From: JAWLBM01 sp041687675
Lineage (GTDB): Bacteria > Pseudomonadota > Alphaproteobacteria > Rhizobiales > Pleomorphomonadaceae
NCBI GenBank assembly: GCA_041687675.1
Contig: JAWLBM010000012.1
Coordinates: 37,930-101,929 of the forward strand
DNA length: 64,000 nt
Reading direction: 5' to 3'
This document shows, in pieces, positions 15,271 through 23,337 of this stretch. The notes beneath the pieces were generated by a model. The model searched no databases and was not told where the DNA came from. It saw only the letters and a list, made by a program, of their open reading frames with translations. Within the stretch, counting starts at the first letter, position 1; each line of letters starts with the position of its first letter. The position numbers were made by a program, and so were the translations under genes.

Positions 15271-16752
15271 ATGACCATGGCCGTCCGCGAACCGGACCCG
15301 AAGAAGCTGATCAAGGGCGCCACCGGCGACTGGGAAGTGATCGTCGGCATGGAGGTGCATGCCCAGGTGACCTCCAACGCCAAGCTGTTCTCCGGCGCCT
15401 CGGCCGCCTATGGCGGCGCGCCGAACAGCCACGTGTCGCTGGTCGACGCGGCGATGCCGGGCATGCTGCCGGTGATCAACCGCGAGTGCGTGGCCCAGGC
15501 CGTGCGCACCGGCCTCGGCCTCAAGGCGGCGATCAACCTGACCTCGGTGTTCGACCGCAAGAACTACTTCTACCCGGACCTGCCGCAGGGCTACCAGATC
15601 AGCCAGTACAAGCAGCCGATCGTCGGCGAGGGCGTCGTCATCGTCGACCTCGAGGGCGGCGACAGCATCGAGGTCGGCATCGAGCGGCTGCACCTCGAGC
15701 AGGACGCCGGCAAGTCGATCCACGACCAGCACCCGACCATGTCCTTCGTCGACCTCAACCGGTCCGGCGTCGCGCTGATGGAGATCGTGTCGAAGCCGGA
15801 CCTGCGCTCGTCGGAGGAGGCGAAGGCGTATCTCTCCAAGCTGCGCACCATCCTGCGCTACCTCGGCACCTGCGACGGCAACATGGAGGAGGGGTCCCTC
15901 CGCGCCGACATCAACGTCTCCGTCCGCCGGCCGGGCGAGCCGCTCGGCACGCGATGCGAGATCAAGAACGTCAACTCCATGCGCTTCGCCGGCCAGGCTA
16001 TCGAGTACGAGGCGCGCCGGCAGATCGCCATCCTCGAGGACGGCGGCGCGATCGACCAGGAGACGCGGCTCTACGACCCCAACAAGGGCGAGACCCGGTC
16101 GATGCGCTCCAAGGAGGAGGCGCACGACTACCGCTACTTCCCCGATCCGGACCTCCTGCCGCTGGTCCTCGACCCGGCGTGGGTGGACGAGCTGAAGTCC
16201 CGCCTGCCGGAACTGCCGGACGAGAAGAAGGCCCGCTTCGTCCGCGACTACGGCGTCACCGCCTATGACGCCATGGTGCTGACGCTGGAGCGCGCCTCGG
16301 CCGACTGGTACGAGCGGGCGGCGAAGGGGCGCGACGGCAAGGCGGTCGCCAACTTCATGATCAACGAGCTGTTCGGGCGCCTCAACAAGGAGGGCAGGGG
16401 CATCGACGAGAGCCCGGTCTCCGCCGACCAGATCGGCGCCATCGTCGACCTTATCCAGGACAGGACCATCTCCGGCAAGATCGCCAAGGACCTGTTCGAG
16501 ATCGTCTGGGCGGAGGGCGGCGATCCGAAGGACCTCGTCGAGAGCCGCGGCCTCAGGCAGGTGACCGACACCGGCGCGATCGAGGCGGCCGTCGACCAGG
16601 TGATCGCGGCGAACCCGGACAAGGTCGAGCAGGCCCGCGCCAAGCCGACGCTCGCCGGCTGGTTCGTCGGCCAGGTGATGAAGGCGACCGGCGGCAAGGC
16701 CAACCCGCAGTCCGTCAACGAGATCGTGAAGCGCAAGCTCGGCGTCGAGTGA
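15271..16752 (+). CDS. gatB: Glu-tRNA(Gln)/Asp-tRNA(Asn) amidotransferase subunit B
   Basis: GatB binds the mischarged tRNA and activates its carboxylate with ATP. The 493-residue length is normal. Typical stretches are DWEVIVGMEVHAQV near the start, RKNYFYPDLPQGYQISQY, LMEIVSKPDLRS, and EIKNVNSMRFAGQAIEYEA. The tail domain (YqeY-like, from about residue 345) ends in NPQSVNEIVKRKLG. It is the last gene of the block and is followed by a good intrinsic terminator. Confidence 0.97.
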   Translation: MTMAVREPDPKKLIKGATGDWEVIVGMEVHAQVTSNAKLFSGASAAYGGAPNSHVSLVDAAMPGMLPVINRECVAQAVRTGLGLKAAINLTSVFDRKNYFYPDLPQGYQISQYKQPIVGEGVVIVDLEGGDSIEVGIERLHLEQDAGKSIHDQHPTMSFVDLNRSGVALMEIVSKPDLRSSEEAKAYLSKLRTILRYLGTCDGNMEEGSLRADINVSVRRPGEPLGTRCEIKNVNSMRFAGQAIEYEARRQIAILEDGGAIDQETRLYDPNKGETRSMRSKEEAHDYRYFPDPDLLPLVLDPAWVDELKSRLPELPDEKKARFVRDYGVTAYDAMVLTLERASADWYERAAKGRDGKAVANFMINELFGRLNKEGRGIDESPVSADQIGAIVDLIQDRTISGKIAKDLFEIVWAEGGDPKDLVESRGLRQVTDTGAIEAAVDQVIAANPDKVEQARAKPTLAGWFVGQVMKATGGKANPQSVNEIVKRKLGVE

Positions 16753-16785
16753 CGCCGCCCGAGACCCGCCTTCTCCCGGGCGATC

Positions 16786-16828
16786 CGCCCGTCCCGGCCG
16801 CGCGGCGACCGGGGCGGGCGTTTTCGTT
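16786..16828 (+). terminator. Intrinsic terminator of gatB
   Basis: CGCCCGTCCCGG pairs with CCGGGGCGGGCG (12 bp with one G-T wobble) around an 11-base loop and is followed by TTTTCGTT. It lies 33 bases after the gatB stop codon and plausibly ends the gatC-gatA-hicBA-gatB transcript. Confidence 0.85.
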
Positions 16829-16951
16829 CAACGAAGGTTGAACGGTCGCCCGCTACCACGCGTTTGCCCCCGGACATAAGTAACCTGCGGGCATCGCGCG
16901 GACGGCCGCATCGGGCGTACTGGCGGCACCCCCTCCCTTGAAGAGGCGAAG

Positions 16952-17653
16952 ATGACGGAACAGACCGCCCCGATCGATCTCTACTTCTGGCCGACGCCGA
17001 ACGGCTACAAGATCTCCATCATGCTGGAGGAACTCGGCGTCCCTTACACGACGCATTTCGTGCACATCGGCAAGGGCGACCAGTTCAAGCCCGAGTTCCT
17101 GAAAATCTCCCCGAACAACAAGATGCCGGCGATCGTCGACCCCGAGGGCCTGGACGGGCGGCCGATTTCGGTGTTCGAGTCCGGCGCCATCCTGATGTAT
17201 CTCGGCCGCAAGTTCGGCCGCTTCTATCCCACAGAGGAGCGCCGGCGCGTCGATGTCGAGCAGTGGCTGATGTGGCAGATGGGCGGCTTCGGGCCGATGC
17301 TCGGCCAGAACCACCACTTCGCCCTCTACGCGTCGGAGAAGATCCCCTACGCGATCGAGCGCTACCGCAACGAGACCCACCGGCTCTACGGCGTGCTGGA
17401 CAGGCAGCTCGAGGGCCGCGACTACGTCACCGGCGAGTACACCATCGCCGACATGGCGATCCTCGGCTGGGCCCGCGGCTGGCGTCGCCAGGGCATGCAG
17501 GAGGGCGAGTTCCCCAACGTGATGGCCTGGATCGCGCGCCTCGAGGCGCGCCCCGCCGTCCAGCGCGGCCTCGCCCTCAAGGCGCCAGAGGCCATGGACC
17601 TCGCCGCCGACAAGGAGGCCCAGAAGGTCCTCTTCGGCCAGCGGGCGCGGTGA
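16952..17653 (+). CDS. Glutathione S-transferase (nu-class/YfcG-like)
   Basis: This 233-residue cytosolic protein has a thioredoxin-fold N-terminal domain and an all-helical C-terminal domain. The N-terminal motif DLYFWPTPNGYKISIMLEEL, the cis-proline segment NNKMPAIVDP and FESGAILMYLGRK (glutathione contacts) fit the YfcG/YghU (nu-class, Ure2p-like) group, many of which act as disulfide-bond oxidoreductases. The C-terminal domain includes YTIADMAILGWARGW. It stands alone between the gatB terminator and an AT-rich tract. Confidence 0.9.
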   Translation: MTEQTAPIDLYFWPTPNGYKISIMLEELGVPYTTHFVHIGKGDQFKPEFLKISPNNKMPAIVDPEGLDGRPISVFESGAILMYLGRKFGRFYPTEERRRVDVEQWLMWQMGGFGPMLGQNHHFALYASEKIPYAIERYRNETHRLYGVLDRQLEGRDYVTGEYTIADMAILGWARGWRRQGMQEGEFPNVMAWIARLEARPAVQRGLALKAPEAMDLAADKEAQKVLFGQRAR

Positions 17654-17780
17654 GCGCGCCAGCGCAGGGGCGCCGTGCGACCCCGGCCGGCGGCGTCTCC
17701 TGCCATGGTGAAGACTTGGTGTCCGGCCGTCACCATGGCCTTCTCCGAGGCATCGCCGAAATCCCGCTTTTCCGGATCCA

Positions 17781-17862
17781 AAGGTTATCTAATAATATAT
17801 ATGAATCGCCGTTGTTGATTTGTTTTCCAGCTATTAAGCGTGCGACTTAAGTTGTTCTTCAA
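17781..17862. other. AT-rich tract between GST and Sel1-like genes
   Basis: In otherwise very GC-rich DNA this stretch of about 80 bp is conspicuously AT-rich (TAATAATATATATG, then TTGTTGATTTGTTTTCC, TATTAAG). A weak imperfect dyad, ACTTAAG-TTGTT-CTTCAAGT, spans about 17844-17863. No gene or well-spaced promoter could be assigned. It lies upstream of the small gene at 17946 and may include its promoter or a remnant of transferred DNA. The gene-free gap is 17654-17945. Confidence 0.4.
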
Positions 17863-17945
17863 GTGCAGGCTTCAACATCCCCGTGTGATCGACGCAACGG
17901 TCCGGGGCGGATGGACCCGGGCCGGCATTCAGGGGAACACGACAG

Positions 17946-18212
17946 ATGGCTCGCACCGAAGTCTCGCAACTCGAACCGATCGCCGACGGCCAGCTCGCCA
18001 GCGGCGACGTGCTGTTCCAGATCGGGGTGGATTGCGCCAGCGGGCGCACCGGCCGGGTGGACCTGGTGGCGGCGCACATGTGGCTGAACCTCGCCGCCTT
18101 CCGCGGCTCGAGCGAGGCGGCGCGGCTGCGGCGCGAACTCGCCGCCGAGATGTCGGCGGAGGACGTGGCGGCGGCGCAGCGCCAGGCCCGCGAGTGGCTG
18201 AGCCGCCATTGA
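17946..18212 (+). CDS. Small Sel1-like protein
   Basis: The product has 88 residues and no signal peptide. The central part, VDLVAAHMWLNLAAFRGS, reads like a Sel1/TPR-type repeat, and the C-terminal helix (SAEDVAAAQRQAREWL) is the usual end of Sel1-repeat proteins in Hyphomicrobiales. With only about one and a half repeats it would be a minimal helical adaptor. Partners are unknown. A short GC-rich hairpin (about 18229-18247, followed by GTTTG) lies after the stop codon. A conserved small protein is likely; its function is not known. Confidence 0.7.
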   Translation: MARTEVSQLEPIADGQLASGDVLFQIGVDCASGRTGRVDLVAAHMWLNLAAFRGSSEAARLRRELAAEMSAEDVAAAQRQAREWLSRH

Positions 18213-18342
18213 CCGCTTCGACGGCGGGCGGGCCGGCCGCCGGCCCGGTTTGCCTGTGAGGGGCGGCGCTTGCCCCATGGCATCGGGGCGCCGCTGATGC
18301 TATCCCGCGGGTCACGTTTTCCAGGACCCGAGGGGTGCCGCC

Positions 18343-19023
18343 ATGGACAGGTCATTCATCGCCGCGCAGACGGCCCGCATGATGCTGGAGGTCAAGGCCA
18401 TCCAGTTCAACGCGGAGACGCCGTTCATCTTCACCTCGGGGTGGGCGAGCCCGGTCTACGTCGACTGCCGCAAGCTCATCTCCTTCCCGCGCCTGCGCAA
18501 GCGGCTGATGGGCTTCGCCGCGGAGATCATCCTCGCCGAGATCGGCGCGGAATCGCTCGACGCCATCGCCGGCGGCGAAACCGCGGGAATTCCCTTCGCG
18601 GCCTGGATATCCGACCGGCTCGAACTGCCGATGCTCTACGTGCGCAAGAAGCCGAAGGGCTTCGGCCGCAACGCCCGGATCGAGGGCGACGTGCGGGAGG
18701 GCCAGCGGGTGCTGCTGGTCGAGGACCTCGCCACCGACGGCCGCTCCAAGCTCGCCTTCGCCGAGGCCCTGCGCACGGCGGGCTGCGAGGTCTCGCACAC
18801 CTTCGTGGTGTTCCACTATGGCATCTTCCCGCAGAGCACGGCGACGCTGGCCGAGCACGGGATGAGCATGCTCGCGCTCGCCACCTGGTGGGACATCCTC
18901 GCCGAGGCGAAGCGGTCGGGCGCCTTCCCGGCCGCCACGCTGGAGACGGTCGAGGCCTTCCTCAACGCGCCGGCGGACTGGTCCGCGGCCCATGGCGGCC
19001 GCTCCAGCATGGACGAGGCTTGA
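18343..19023 (+). CDS. pyrE: Orotate phosphoribosyltransferase
   Basis: PyrE joins orotate and PRPP to form orotidylate in pyrimidine synthesis. The 226-residue protein has the alphaproteobacterial form of the family: FTSGWASPVYVDCRKLIS at the orotate site, AGGETAGIPFAAW, YVRKKPKGFGRNARIEGD (flexible catalytic loop), and the PRPP motif LLVEDLATDGRSK. A GAGGGG site precedes the ATG. The 5' leader contains a possible hairpin (GCGGCGC pairing with GCGCCGC near 18265-18297); whether it has a regulatory role is unknown. Confidence 0.95.
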   Translation: MDRSFIAAQTARMMLEVKAIQFNAETPFIFTSGWASPVYVDCRKLISFPRLRKRLMGFAAEIILAEIGAESLDAIAGGETAGIPFAAWISDRLELPMLYVRKKPKGFGRNARIEGDVREGQRVLLVEDLATDGRSKLAFAEALRTAGCEVSHTFVVFHYGIFPQSTATLAEHGMSMLALATWWDILAEAKRSGAFPAATLETVEAFLNAPADWSAAHGGRSSMDEA

Positions 19024-19083
19024 GACCGGGATCCGGCGATCGCCGGGAAGCGCCGACCGCCACCTCGGGGGCGCTCCCGCTCG

Positions 19084-19212
19084 TCACCCGATGAAGAAGC
19101 GGGCGATCGCCTCCGCGCCGCCGACGACGGAGCGCATGATCATCATCTGGTTGGCGGCAACGTCCCAGACGGCCACGAAAGACGCTGCCGCGATCAGCAG
19201 TAGTTCTCGCAT
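19084..19212 (-). CDS. Possible small membrane protein (42 residues)
   Basis: An ATG at 19212 opens a 42-codon frame beginning MRELLLIAAASFVAVWDVAA and ending in IARFFIG before a TGA at 19084. The N-terminal 20 residues could be a membrane helix or a signal anchor, and the C-terminal part is weakly amphipathic. The ribosome site is poor, so this is a candidate only. The upstream plus-strand gap to 19382 holds an AT-rich patch (TGGTACTTAAAAGCGAATAT at 19276-19295) that could carry a promoter for either side. Nothing else is seen between 19024 and 19382. Confidence 0.4.
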   Translation of the reverse strand: MRELLLIAAASFVAVWDVAANQMMIMRSVVGGAEAIARFFIG

Positions 19213-19382
19213 GGGATCACCGTAGCAACGACGTTTGAACCGGCGGTTGAAGCCGGAGCGACAAGATTCGCCAATTGGTACTTAAAAGCGAATATTTGCG
19301 CTGCTTGACCGGGCCGCGCCCGGCGGCGATGCTCCGGGCGACCGGCCGCGCTGGCGGGCCGGGATCGAGACGGGGAGGGGCG

Positions 19383-19823
19383 ATGCGCCTGTTCTCGCGC
19401 CCGCCCGGGGCGCACCTTGCTGCGGCGGCGACGGGGGAGCCGGGGATCCGGCTTGGCTTCGAGGACGCGGCCATGGAGGCGAGGCGGCGCGTCCTCGTCC
19501 TGATGCTCGGGGTGCCGGCGGCCGACCACGACAGCATCCTCGACCTCGCCGCCCGGGCGCTCGATCCACGCCGGGACCTGCCGGTGTTCGTGGTCAGCGA
19601 CCTTGATTTCGGCCGGCTGCGCGATCGCGGCGCCTTTTTCGAGTTCATCCCGGCCGCCGGCGAGGTCGGCGCCACGGACGTGACCACCTATGTGGACTAT
19701 GTCCGCCGCCGGCTCAGCATCGTGCGGCTGAAGTGGGACCCGGTGGCCGAGGTCGATTTCGGCCAGCCGCTGGAGCTTTTCCTCGAGAACGGGCTTGCGG
19801 CGGCGGGTCTGGTGACGGACTGA
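19383..19823 (+). CDS. Unknown cytosolic protein
   Basis: This 146-residue protein starts at an ATG preceded by GGGGAGGGG. It has a hydrophobic strand (RRVLVLMLGVP), then LPVFVVSDLDFGRLRDRGAFFEFIP, and a helical region VTTYVDYVRRRLSIVRLKW, which gives an alternating alpha/beta impression like a Rossmann or glycosyltransferase fragment. It ends 6 bases before the stop of the convergent two-domain glycosyltransferase gene and may act with it in glycan synthesis. No family was recognised. Confidence 0.7.
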   Translation: MRLFSRPPGAHLAAAATGEPGIRLGFEDAAMEARRRVLVLMLGVPAADHDSILDLAARALDPRRDLPVFVVSDLDFGRLRDRGAFFEFIPAAGEVGATDVTTYVDYVRRRLSIVRLKWDPVAEVDFGQPLELFLENGLAAAGLVTD

Positions 19824-19828
19824 GGCCG

Positions 19829-22087
19829 TCAGCGGTCCACCGCCGCCCCGAGCGGGCGGTCCGCCCTCAGCATCGCCACCGATTCGGCGAGGAAGCCGGC
19901 CGCCTCGGCGGCCCCGTCGGCGGCCGGCAGGCGGGCGGCGCGGCGGCGGATCTCGGCGGCCGTGTCCGGGTCCAGCGCCTCGGCGAGAACCCGGGGCACG
20001 TCGGCGAGCCGGCGCCGGTCGAGGGCGAAGCCGAGGCCGGCGCTCTCGGCCCAGCGCGCGCGGAGCGCCTGGTCGTCTATGCCCTCGAGTTCCCGCGGGA
20101 CGAACACCGCCGGCGTGCCGGACAGCACCGCCTCGTGGAAGGAGTTGTACCCGGCCTCCGTGACGAGGAGGTCGAAGGCGGCGAGGTTGCGGGCGAGCGG
20201 ATAGTCCGCCCGGGCGATCACCGGGGCGGGCGGCGCCGGCGTGCGCGGGGCGAGCGGCGAGCGGATCTCGACCACGGTGCAGCCGTGACGGCGGACGAGC
20301 GTGTCGACCAGCCGGTCGCGGAGGGCCGCGAGTTCGCCGTTGCCCTGGATGCCGAGCTGCAGGCCGACGACGCGACCGTCCTCGGGCAGGTCGAGGGCGC
20401 GGCGCGCCTCCGCTCGACCGCGGCGCTCGGCCGGATCGACCAGCACCACCGGCGGGATCCTCAGCGCATCGTGACGGCCGGGGACCGTGCTGCCCACGTC
20501 CTCGCGGTGGGCAAGGTCGAGCGGCTCGATCACCGCCTCGAAATAACGGCCCCGCTCCATCGGCAGGCTCGCCTGGCCGGGCCGCCAGAGCGCCCGGCGG
20601 ATCCAGAAGCCGGGGGTCCGCGGCCGGGCGTCGAGCACCTCGACGAGGCCGGTGTAGGGCACCCCGCCGTCGAACACCACGGCGTCGGGGCGGTGGTATT
20701 CAAGGGCGGCGGCGAACTCCTGGGCGAACGCCCGGTTCCAGGACCGGTGGTCGATCCCGCGGCTCTGCAGCGAGGGCACGAAGTCGGCGGGAAGGCCAAG
20801 GTCGCGGAGGACCACGGCGCCCTGGCTCAGCACCCAGAACACCGGCTCCACATGGCCCGGCAGCTTGCGGGCAATCGCGGCAAGGCGCGTGAGGTGGCCG
20901 AGCCCGACCCCGTTGGAGGAGATGAACATCACCCGGCGCTTCGGCGGGGCGCACACACAGGGCGGGGGGGAGGCGGAGGGGAGGGAGCGCGGCTCCGCAG
21001 GTGCGGAGGGCGGCGCCATGATCGCGGGCGCGCCGGGGCAGAGGGCGTCGCGGATCGACGCGAACTCCCGCTCGAAGGTGGCGAAGGAGAAGTCCTCCGC
21101 CGCCCGCCGGCGGGCCCGCTCCGCCTGCGCCCGGTAGGCCTCGGGGTCGTCGCGCAGCCGCTCCACGATCGGCACCACGTCGGCCGGGCGGGCGTAGATC
21201 GCCGCGTCGCCGAAGAGGGAGCGGAAGCTGTCCGGCAGGATCAGCACCTTGCCGGCGGCCATCGCCTCCAGGACCGACAGGCCGAAGGCCTCGGTGTAGA
21301 ACGGGGCGTGGAAATAGACGTAGAAGTCGATCTCCTCGAGGAAGGCGCGGGGATGGTCCGTCGAGAAGGGCCGCACCCGCCAGTTGGCGGGCCAGCGCTC
21401 GACCAGCCGCTCCGGCGGCCCGCCGCCGAGGATGTGGACGCGGATGTCGTCGCGGGCGGGCCAGGCGGCGAGGATCTCCTCGGCGGTGTCCGGCCACTTC
21501 ATCGGGTCCGGACGGGCGTGCCGGCCGATCACCACGGGCCCGCCGGGCCTTGGCGGGCGGATCGGCATCTCCCACTCGGCCGGGTCGATGATGCGGGTGA
21601 GGTTCACCGCGGTCACCCGGTCCGGCCGCACCGCCGTCTCGAGGATCAGGTCGCGGACCACCGGGCTCACCGGCGCCACATGGGCGTCGGCCGCGAACAG
21701 GCGCTCGATGTTGTCGAGCACCGCCGGCAGGTCGTACTCGGGCCGGGTGCCGCCGAGCCGCGGCGGGTGGTTGGCGACGAGCAGGGCGGCGCGCGGGCGG
21801 ATCCGGGTCGGCCGCTCGGGAAGGTGCGGAAAGAGGCTCGGGTGCTCGACGAGGACGAGGTCGCAGTCGACCCGGCTCTCCGCTCCGAGCGGGACGATGC
21901 CGATCTCCTCCATGCCCGCCTTCAGCCGCGGGTGCATCGCCCGCGCCGCCCTCAGCGAGGCCGAGCGCATCGGCAGGAGGCCGGCCGTGAGGGCCATGCG
22001 GCGCACCGCCCGCATGTCCATCAGGGTTGCGGTAGACGTCCCGCCGGGAAATCGCGGATCGGCCGCGAAGACGACGTCGAGGTGCAA
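19829..22087 (-). CDS. Two-domain glycosyltransferase (GT4-like + MurG-like)
   Basis: The 752-residue protein looks like a fusion of two GT-B enzymes. Residues 1 to about 345 are GT4-like, with VVIGRHARPDPMKWPDT and an E-x7-E motif in FYTEAFGLSVLEAMAAGK. After a Pro/Ala linker, residues from about 380 form a MurG/GT28-like half, with FISSNGVGLGHLTRL at the start and LVTEAGYNSFHEAVLSG near the nucleotide-sugar site. The start is a TTG at 22087 with GGAGG about 9 bases upstream. It follows the 22106-22903 gene by 18 bases on the same strand. Donor and acceptor are unknown; a surface polysaccharide role is plausible. Confidence 0.85.
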   Translation of the reverse strand: MHLDVVFAADPRFPGGTSTATLMDMRAVRRMALTAGLLPMRSASLRAARAMHPRLKAGMEEIGIVPLGAESRVDCDLVLVEHPSLFPHLPERPTRIRPRAALLVANHPPRLGGTRPEYDLPAVLDNIERLFAADAHVAPVSPVVRDLILETAVRPDRVTAVNLTRIIDPAEWEMPIRPPRPGGPVVIGRHARPDPMKWPDTAEEILAAWPARDDIRVHILGGGPPERLVERWPANWRVRPFSTDHPRAFLEEIDFYVYFHAPFYTEAFGLSVLEAMAAGKVLILPDSFRSLFGDAAIYARPADVVPIVERLRDDPEAYRAQAERARRRAAEDFSFATFEREFASIRDALCPGAPAIMAPPSAPAEPRSLPSASPPPCVCAPPKRRVMFISSNGVGLGHLTRLAAIARKLPGHVEPVFWVLSQGAVVLRDLGLPADFVPSLQSRGIDHRSWNRAFAQEFAAALEYHRPDAVVFDGGVPYTGLVEVLDARPRTPGFWIRRALWRPGQASLPMERGRYFEAVIEPLDLAHREDVGSTVPGRHDALRIPPVVLVDPAERRGRAEARRALDLPEDGRVVGLQLGIQGNGELAALRDRLVDTLVRRHGCTVVEIRSPLAPRTPAPPAPVIARADYPLARNLAAFDLLVTEAGYNSFHEAVLSGTPAVFVPRELEGIDDQALRARWAESAGLGFALDRRRLADVPRVLAEALDPDTAAEIRRRAARLPAADGAAEAAGFLAESVAMLRADRPLGAAVDR

Positions 22088-22105
22088 GCCGCGGGCCTCC
22101 GGGCC

Positions 22106-22903
22106 TCAGATGCCGATCGCCTGGACGAGGTTGTCGTCCAGCACGGCCATTGAGGTGAGGATCACCGAGCGCTGGCTGAGCTCGAGGCGGCGCACCACGT
22201 CCTCGCCGCCGGCCTGCACCAGTTCGATCGACTTGCGGATCTCGCCGGCCGCCTGGGCGACGGCGGCCCGCGCCGTGGGAATGTCGTCGGCCTGACGGAT
22301 CTTCCGTGCCGCCTCGCGCAGCGCCGGGGCCGCCACCGGGGCGACGGAATTCTGGGTCCGGGGCATCTCCTCGACCCAGCGGGCGTAGGTGTCGACGGCG
22401 TTGGCCATGCACTCCAGGTAGAGCTTCATCGGCGGCGGCCGGCGGCAGGATTCGATTTCGCTGCGGAAGCGCAGCGAGCGGATCTCCAGGTACTGCGCCG
22501 CCTCGGGGGCGGCCGCGGCGCCGGCGATCCGCGGCCGCCGGTCCCACCAGCCCTTGCCCTTCTCGAAGGTGGCGCCCTCGTCGGCGCTGGAGTCGCTGTC
22601 GCTCGGGCTCGAATAGGACGGCCCGTCGTTTCTGCCACCGTCGTGCTCGTAGATCTTGCGAATGCCGACGGGATCCTGCGGCCGGTAGACAAGGTCGTCG
22701 GACAGCAGGCGGCGAAGCGCGATCCGGTCTCCCGAGAGGACGGCCCGCCGGCTTCCCAGCTCGATCATGAGTTGCATCGCCAGGGGCGCGTAGGCGCCCT
22801 CCGGGTTGCGCATCACATAGGCGCGCGCCTTGTCCACCGCCGCTGTCGACAGGCCGAGGGCCGATACGACGGCGACGGAAACACCGAGCAGGCCGTTCCT
22901 CAT
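22106..22903 (-). CDS. Exported protein of unknown function
   Basis: The product has 265 residues if translation starts at 22903. That ATG has GGAG with 9-base spacing, whereas the ATG three codons earlier has the same GGAG directly abutting it. The first 25 residues look like a signal peptide or anchor (GLLGVSVAVVSALGLSTAA). The rest is helical with a Ser/Asp-rich linker (PSDSDSSADEG) and two cysteines (SCRRPP, LECMAN). No family was recognised. It lies between the PAAR gene and the glycosyltransferase gene on the same strand, so it may belong to the T6SS accessory set. Confidence 0.7.
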   Translation of the reverse strand: MRNGLLGVSVAVVSALGLSTAAVDKARAYVMRNPEGAYAPLAMQLMIELGSRRAVLSGDRIALRRLLSDDLVYRPQDPVGIRKIYEHDGGRNDGPSYSSPSDSDSSADEGATFEKGKGWWDRRPRIAGAAAAPEAAQYLEIRSLRFRSEIESCRRPPPMKLYLECMANAVDTYARWVEEMPRTQNSVAPVAAPALREAARKIRQADDIPTARAAVAQAAGEIRKSIELVQAGGEDVVRRLELSQRSVILTSMAVLDDNLVQAIGI

Positions 22904-23004
22904 CACGTACATCTCCGGTCGGCGACCCGAATGCGCCAGGGTCGTCAGATCCTACATGTGTTCCGGGCGCTGCGCCAATACCCTCGGGGCCGGGGAGGCG
23001 CCGC

Positions 23005-23301
23005 TCAGCCGCCGATCAGGACGGTCGGCATTCCGACGACGATGATGCCGCCGTGCATGGTGGGATCGCCGAGGCGGGCGGCCGGAAGCCCCTCGATCAG
23101 CACGGTGGTGGAGCCCATGGCGATCGCGTCCGGCGGCCCGACGCAGACGCAGAGGTCGGTGGCCCGGGCGGCCGGGAGGGAGCCGATCAGGGTCCTGACG
23201 GCGCTCGTCGTGATCGGCCCGCCGACGTGGGGCACCGGCGGGACGCCGGGCGTCGCCAGCGGGCAGGTGTGCATGTCGGTGATCCGGCTGGCGGGTTTCA
23301 T
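23005..23301 (-). CDS. PAAR-domain T6SS spike-tip protein
   Basis: This 98-residue protein is a minimal PAAR protein, the conical cap that sharpens VgrG and can carry effectors. It starts MKPASRITDMHTCPLATPG and shows the repeated beta pattern with zinc-type residues, including GLPAARLGDPTMHGG and a final VVGMPTVLIGG. There is no extension, so it is a tip and not an effector fusion. It lies 36 bases after the M23 peptidase gene on the same strand. A T6SS-wide 10-bp motif lies 76 bases upstream of its start codon. Confidence 0.93.
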   Translation of the reverse strand: MKPASRITDMHTCPLATPGVPPVPHVGGPITTSAVRTLIGSLPAARATDLCVCVGPPDAIAMGSTTVLIEGLPAARLGDPTMHGGIIVVGMPTVLIGG

Positions 23302-23337
23302 CGGCGACTCCGCGCGTGGTCCTCGACGGACTCAAGT

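Noticed and set aside
16853..17380. Minus-strand open frame opposite the GST gene
   Set aside because: The GST motifs on the plus strand are complete; the opposite frame is a GC shadow.
19733..22153. Open frame of 806 codons on the plus strand
   Set aside because: It is opposite the glycosyltransferase gene, with mirrored Arg/His/Gly composition and no motif.
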